Origin: Porticoccaceae bacterium
Lineage (GTDB): Bacteria; Pseudomonadota; Gammaproteobacteria; Pseudomonadales; Porticoccaceae
Length of the DNA: 7,784 bases
Direction of reading: 5' to 3'
NCBI GenBank assembly: GCA_023228865.1
Contig: JALOAH010000137.1
Location: forward strand, 1-7,784
Part shown: one piece after another, positions 6,731 through 7,784 of the stretch
How the letters are laid out: each line of letters begins with the position of its first letter
Numbering within the stretch: the stretch's first letter is position 1
Position numbers and translations under genes: made by a program
The notes under the pieces: model-generated
Database searches by the model: none
Told to the model about the DNA's origin: nothing
What the model saw: only the letters and a program-made list of their open reading frames with translations

Positions 6731-6755
6731 TTTCGATAATAGCAGAAATATCAAA
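6731..6755 (-). promoter_or_regulatory. candidate ArsR operator and -10 region of the ars operon
   Basis: TTTCGATA (6731-6738) and TATCAAA (6749-6755) form an imperfect inverted repeat, one extra base in one arm, with a 10-base A+T-rich centre, directly before the arsR ATG. This is where an autoregulating ArsR dimer would be expected to bind. On the minus strand TATTAT (complement of 6736-6741) lies inside the dyad and could be a -10 element. No good -35 hexamer is found 16-18 bases upstream, so the promoter assignment is tentative. Operator binding here would block RNA polymerase directly. Confidence 0.4.
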
Positions 6756-6778
6756 TACTAGGCTGTGGTGACAGGGAT

Positions 6779-6955
6779 TTAGGTTGATATGAGCAGGCGC
6801 CATCTAGCTGCAACACCTAAGAATGACAAGGCGGTGAGAGTACCCAGCAACATTGCCCGCCCGAGGTCGCTCAGCACTATTGCTAACCCCAAGGGGGCAA
6901 TGGCTTAAGCGATAAGCATGGGGGCGCGCCAATAGCGTCTGCGGCCAACGATCAA
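6779..6955 (-). pseudogene. probable remnant of a small membrane-protein gene with an in-frame stop
   Basis: Reading the minus strand from a TTG at 6953-6955, one frame gives a basic stretch (GRRRYWRAP), then MLIA, a TAA stop (6905-6907), and, continuing in the same frame, about 41 strongly hydrophobic residues including GLAIVLSDLGRAMLL and LTALSFLGVAARWR before a final TAA (6779-6781). A basic N-terminus followed by two hydrophobic segments is the plan of a small two-helix inner-membrane protein, so this looks like a gene broken by one nonsense mutation. No start codon with a ribosome site is seen and I cannot name the family. Chance hydrophobicity of intergenic DNA remains possible. This is the only thing I can point to in the 292 bp between arsR and padR. 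Confidence 0.3.
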
Positions 6956-7021
6956 GTTGTCGTTTTCCGAAGACGGCTGCACGGACGAGTAGAAGTCAAC
7001 TGCAGTACAACTATGAACACA

Positions 7022-7327
7022 TCATTTGCCTTCAATCAGTTCGCCGAATAGCTCCTTGACCTTGGCTTTGGCATCGGTCAGCGCCACGCGGCCTTGCTCG
7101 GTGATCTCATACACCCGCCGACCCCGTCGACCGGTGCGCTCATGCCGTGAAGTGAGATAACCCTTCTTTTCCAATCCGTGCAGCATTGGATACAAGGTGC
7201 CCGCGCTGATCTCGTAACCGTGGTGTCGCAATTCCTCAATGATGCCGAGGCCGAAGATGGGTTCTTCGGCTGCGTGATGCAGGATGTGCAAACGGATCAA
7301 CCCGCCGTAAAGGTCTTTGTCGGTCAT
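7022..7327 (-). CDS. PadR-family transcriptional regulator, next to chrA
   Basis: A 101-residue winged-helix protein with the PadR hallmark GTLYPMLHGLEKKGYL (43-58), preceded by FGLGIIEELRHHGYEIS (25-41) and followed by a very basic wing, RHERTGRRGRRVYEIT (61-76). The C-terminal helix (about 83-100) is the usual short dimerisation helix of the small PadR subfamily. PadR proteins are repressors released by small ligands or stress. The start is ATG 7325-7327, with GAGG (complement of 7336-7339) eight bases upstream. That ribosome site overlaps the chrA TGA stop (7338-7340), which indicates a chrA-padR operon with translational coupling. Regulation of chrA by this protein, possibly in response to chromate, is inferred from position only. 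The operator would lie upstream of chrA, beyond the window. Confidence 0.92.
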   Translation of the reverse strand: MTDKDLYGGLIRLHILHHAAEEPIFGLGIIEELRHHGYEISAGTLYPMLHGLEKKGYLTSRHERTGRRGRRVYEITEQGRVALTDAKAKVKELFGELIEGK

Positions 7328-7337
7328 GCTCGGAACC

Positions 7338-7784
7338 TCACAGGGTCACACTTAACAACCAGCCCGCGATACCACTGCCAACCACGACCAGCCACGGCGG
7401 CAGCTTCCAGAACATTAGGGAAACCAGCGCCACAAGAGCCAAGCCGAAGTCTTGCGGCGCATGAACCGCGCTCGTCCATACTGGTTGATAGAGGGCGGCC
7501 AGCAGCAGGCCAACCACGGCTGCATTGATGCCCAGCAACGCTGCTTGCGTGCGGGTGTTGCGGCGCAGACGTTCCCAGAACGGCAAGGCACCCACGACCA
7601 GCAGGAAGGACGGCGCGAAGATCGCCAGCATGCAGACCAAGCCACCCAACCAGCCGGAAGGTGTCTGATTCATCGAAGCGCCGAGAAACGCCGCGAAGGT
7701 GAACAGAGGACCAGGGACGGCCTGCGCGGCACCGTAGCCTGCCAGAAATGCATCATTGCTGACCCAGCCGGAAGGCACGACCTC
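7338..7784 (-). CDS. chrA: ChrA chromate transporter, C-terminal part (5' end outside window)
   Basis: The frame stays open to the right edge, so the 148 visible residues are the C-terminal part of a longer protein (two-domain ChrA proteins are about 400 residues). The GTG at 7778 is an internal codon. Clear CHR-family marks are NDAFLAGYGAAQAVPGPLFT (10-29 from the edge), with the AxPGP motif expected at the start of a CHR repeat, then the membrane segments LAIFAPSFLLVVGALPFW, AALLGINAAVVGLLLAALY and ALVALVSLMFWKLPPWLVV. ChrA proteins export chromate across the inner membrane and protect against Cr(VI). The gene ends at TGA 7338-7340, within the Shine-Dalgarno of padR. Presence beside an ars operon fits a metal-resistance cluster. 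Confidence 0.95.
   Translation of the reverse strand, partial: EVVPSGWVSNDAFLAGYGAAQAVPGPLFTFAAFLGASMNQTPSGWLGGLVCMLAIFAPSFLLVVGALPFWERLRRNTRTQAALLGINAAVVGLLLAALYQPVWTSAVHAPQDFGLALVALVSLMFWKLPPWLVVVGSGIAGWLLSVTL

Noticed and set aside
6882..6902. C-run/G-run hairpin in the arsR-padR gap as a padR terminator
   Set aside because: The loop would be too tight and no U-tract follows on the minus strand.
7178..7528. Plus-strand open frame of 116 codons across padR and chrA
   Set aside because: It is antisense to two recognised genes and its product has no family features.
1..7784. CRISPR array, tRNA, rRNA or complete insertion sequence
   Set aside because: No regularly spaced repeats, cloverleaf, rRNA-like sequence or transposase frame was seen on either strand.

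Overview
The window looks like chromosomal or genomic-island DNA of a Gram-negative proteobacterium. It carries an ArnT-like lipid-linked-sugar transferase, an ArsB pump very close to the enterobacterial and plasmid type, and a proteobacterial ChrA. The species cannot be named from this stretch. A metal-rich habitat is plausible from the arsenic and chromate genes, but that is inference.

Left half (1-3791, all + strand): an envelope-glycan module. The 3' part of an LtaS-type alkaline-phosphatase-superfamily phosphotransferase enters from the left edge. After a 108-bp gap come three tightly overlapping genes: a GtrA-family four-helix membrane protein, a GtrB/ArnC/DPM1-type polyprenol-phosphate glycosyltransferase (GT2) and an ArnT-like (GT83/PMT) membrane glycosyltransferase. 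The expected logic is that GT2 loads a sugar onto undecaprenyl phosphate, GtrA helps it cross the inner membrane, and the GT83 enzyme transfers it to an acceptor on the periplasmic side. The acceptor and the sugar are unknown.

Middle (3792-3992): a 201-bp gap between convergent units. It holds a strong 12-bp stem-loop with no U-tract on either strand, plus a smaller 7-bp hairpin.

Right half (3993-7784, all - strand): metal resistance. Read in the direction of transcription, the ars operon is arsR, arsC (copy A), arsC (copy B), then a hairpin and U-tract that look like an intrinsic terminator, then arsB. ArsR senses As(III), the two thioredoxin-type ArsC proteins reduce arsenate, and ArsB extrudes arsenite. 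Upstream of it on the same strand, after about 290 bp containing a probable broken small membrane-protein gene, lies the 3' end of chrA (chromate transporter, running off the right edge) followed 10 bp later by a PadR-family regulator whose Shine-Dalgarno overlaps the chrA stop codon.

Most of the content belongs to known families. The points most worth a second look are the uncharacterised glycan module, the putative attenuator inside the ars operon, the paired ArsC paralogues and the chrA-padR coupling.
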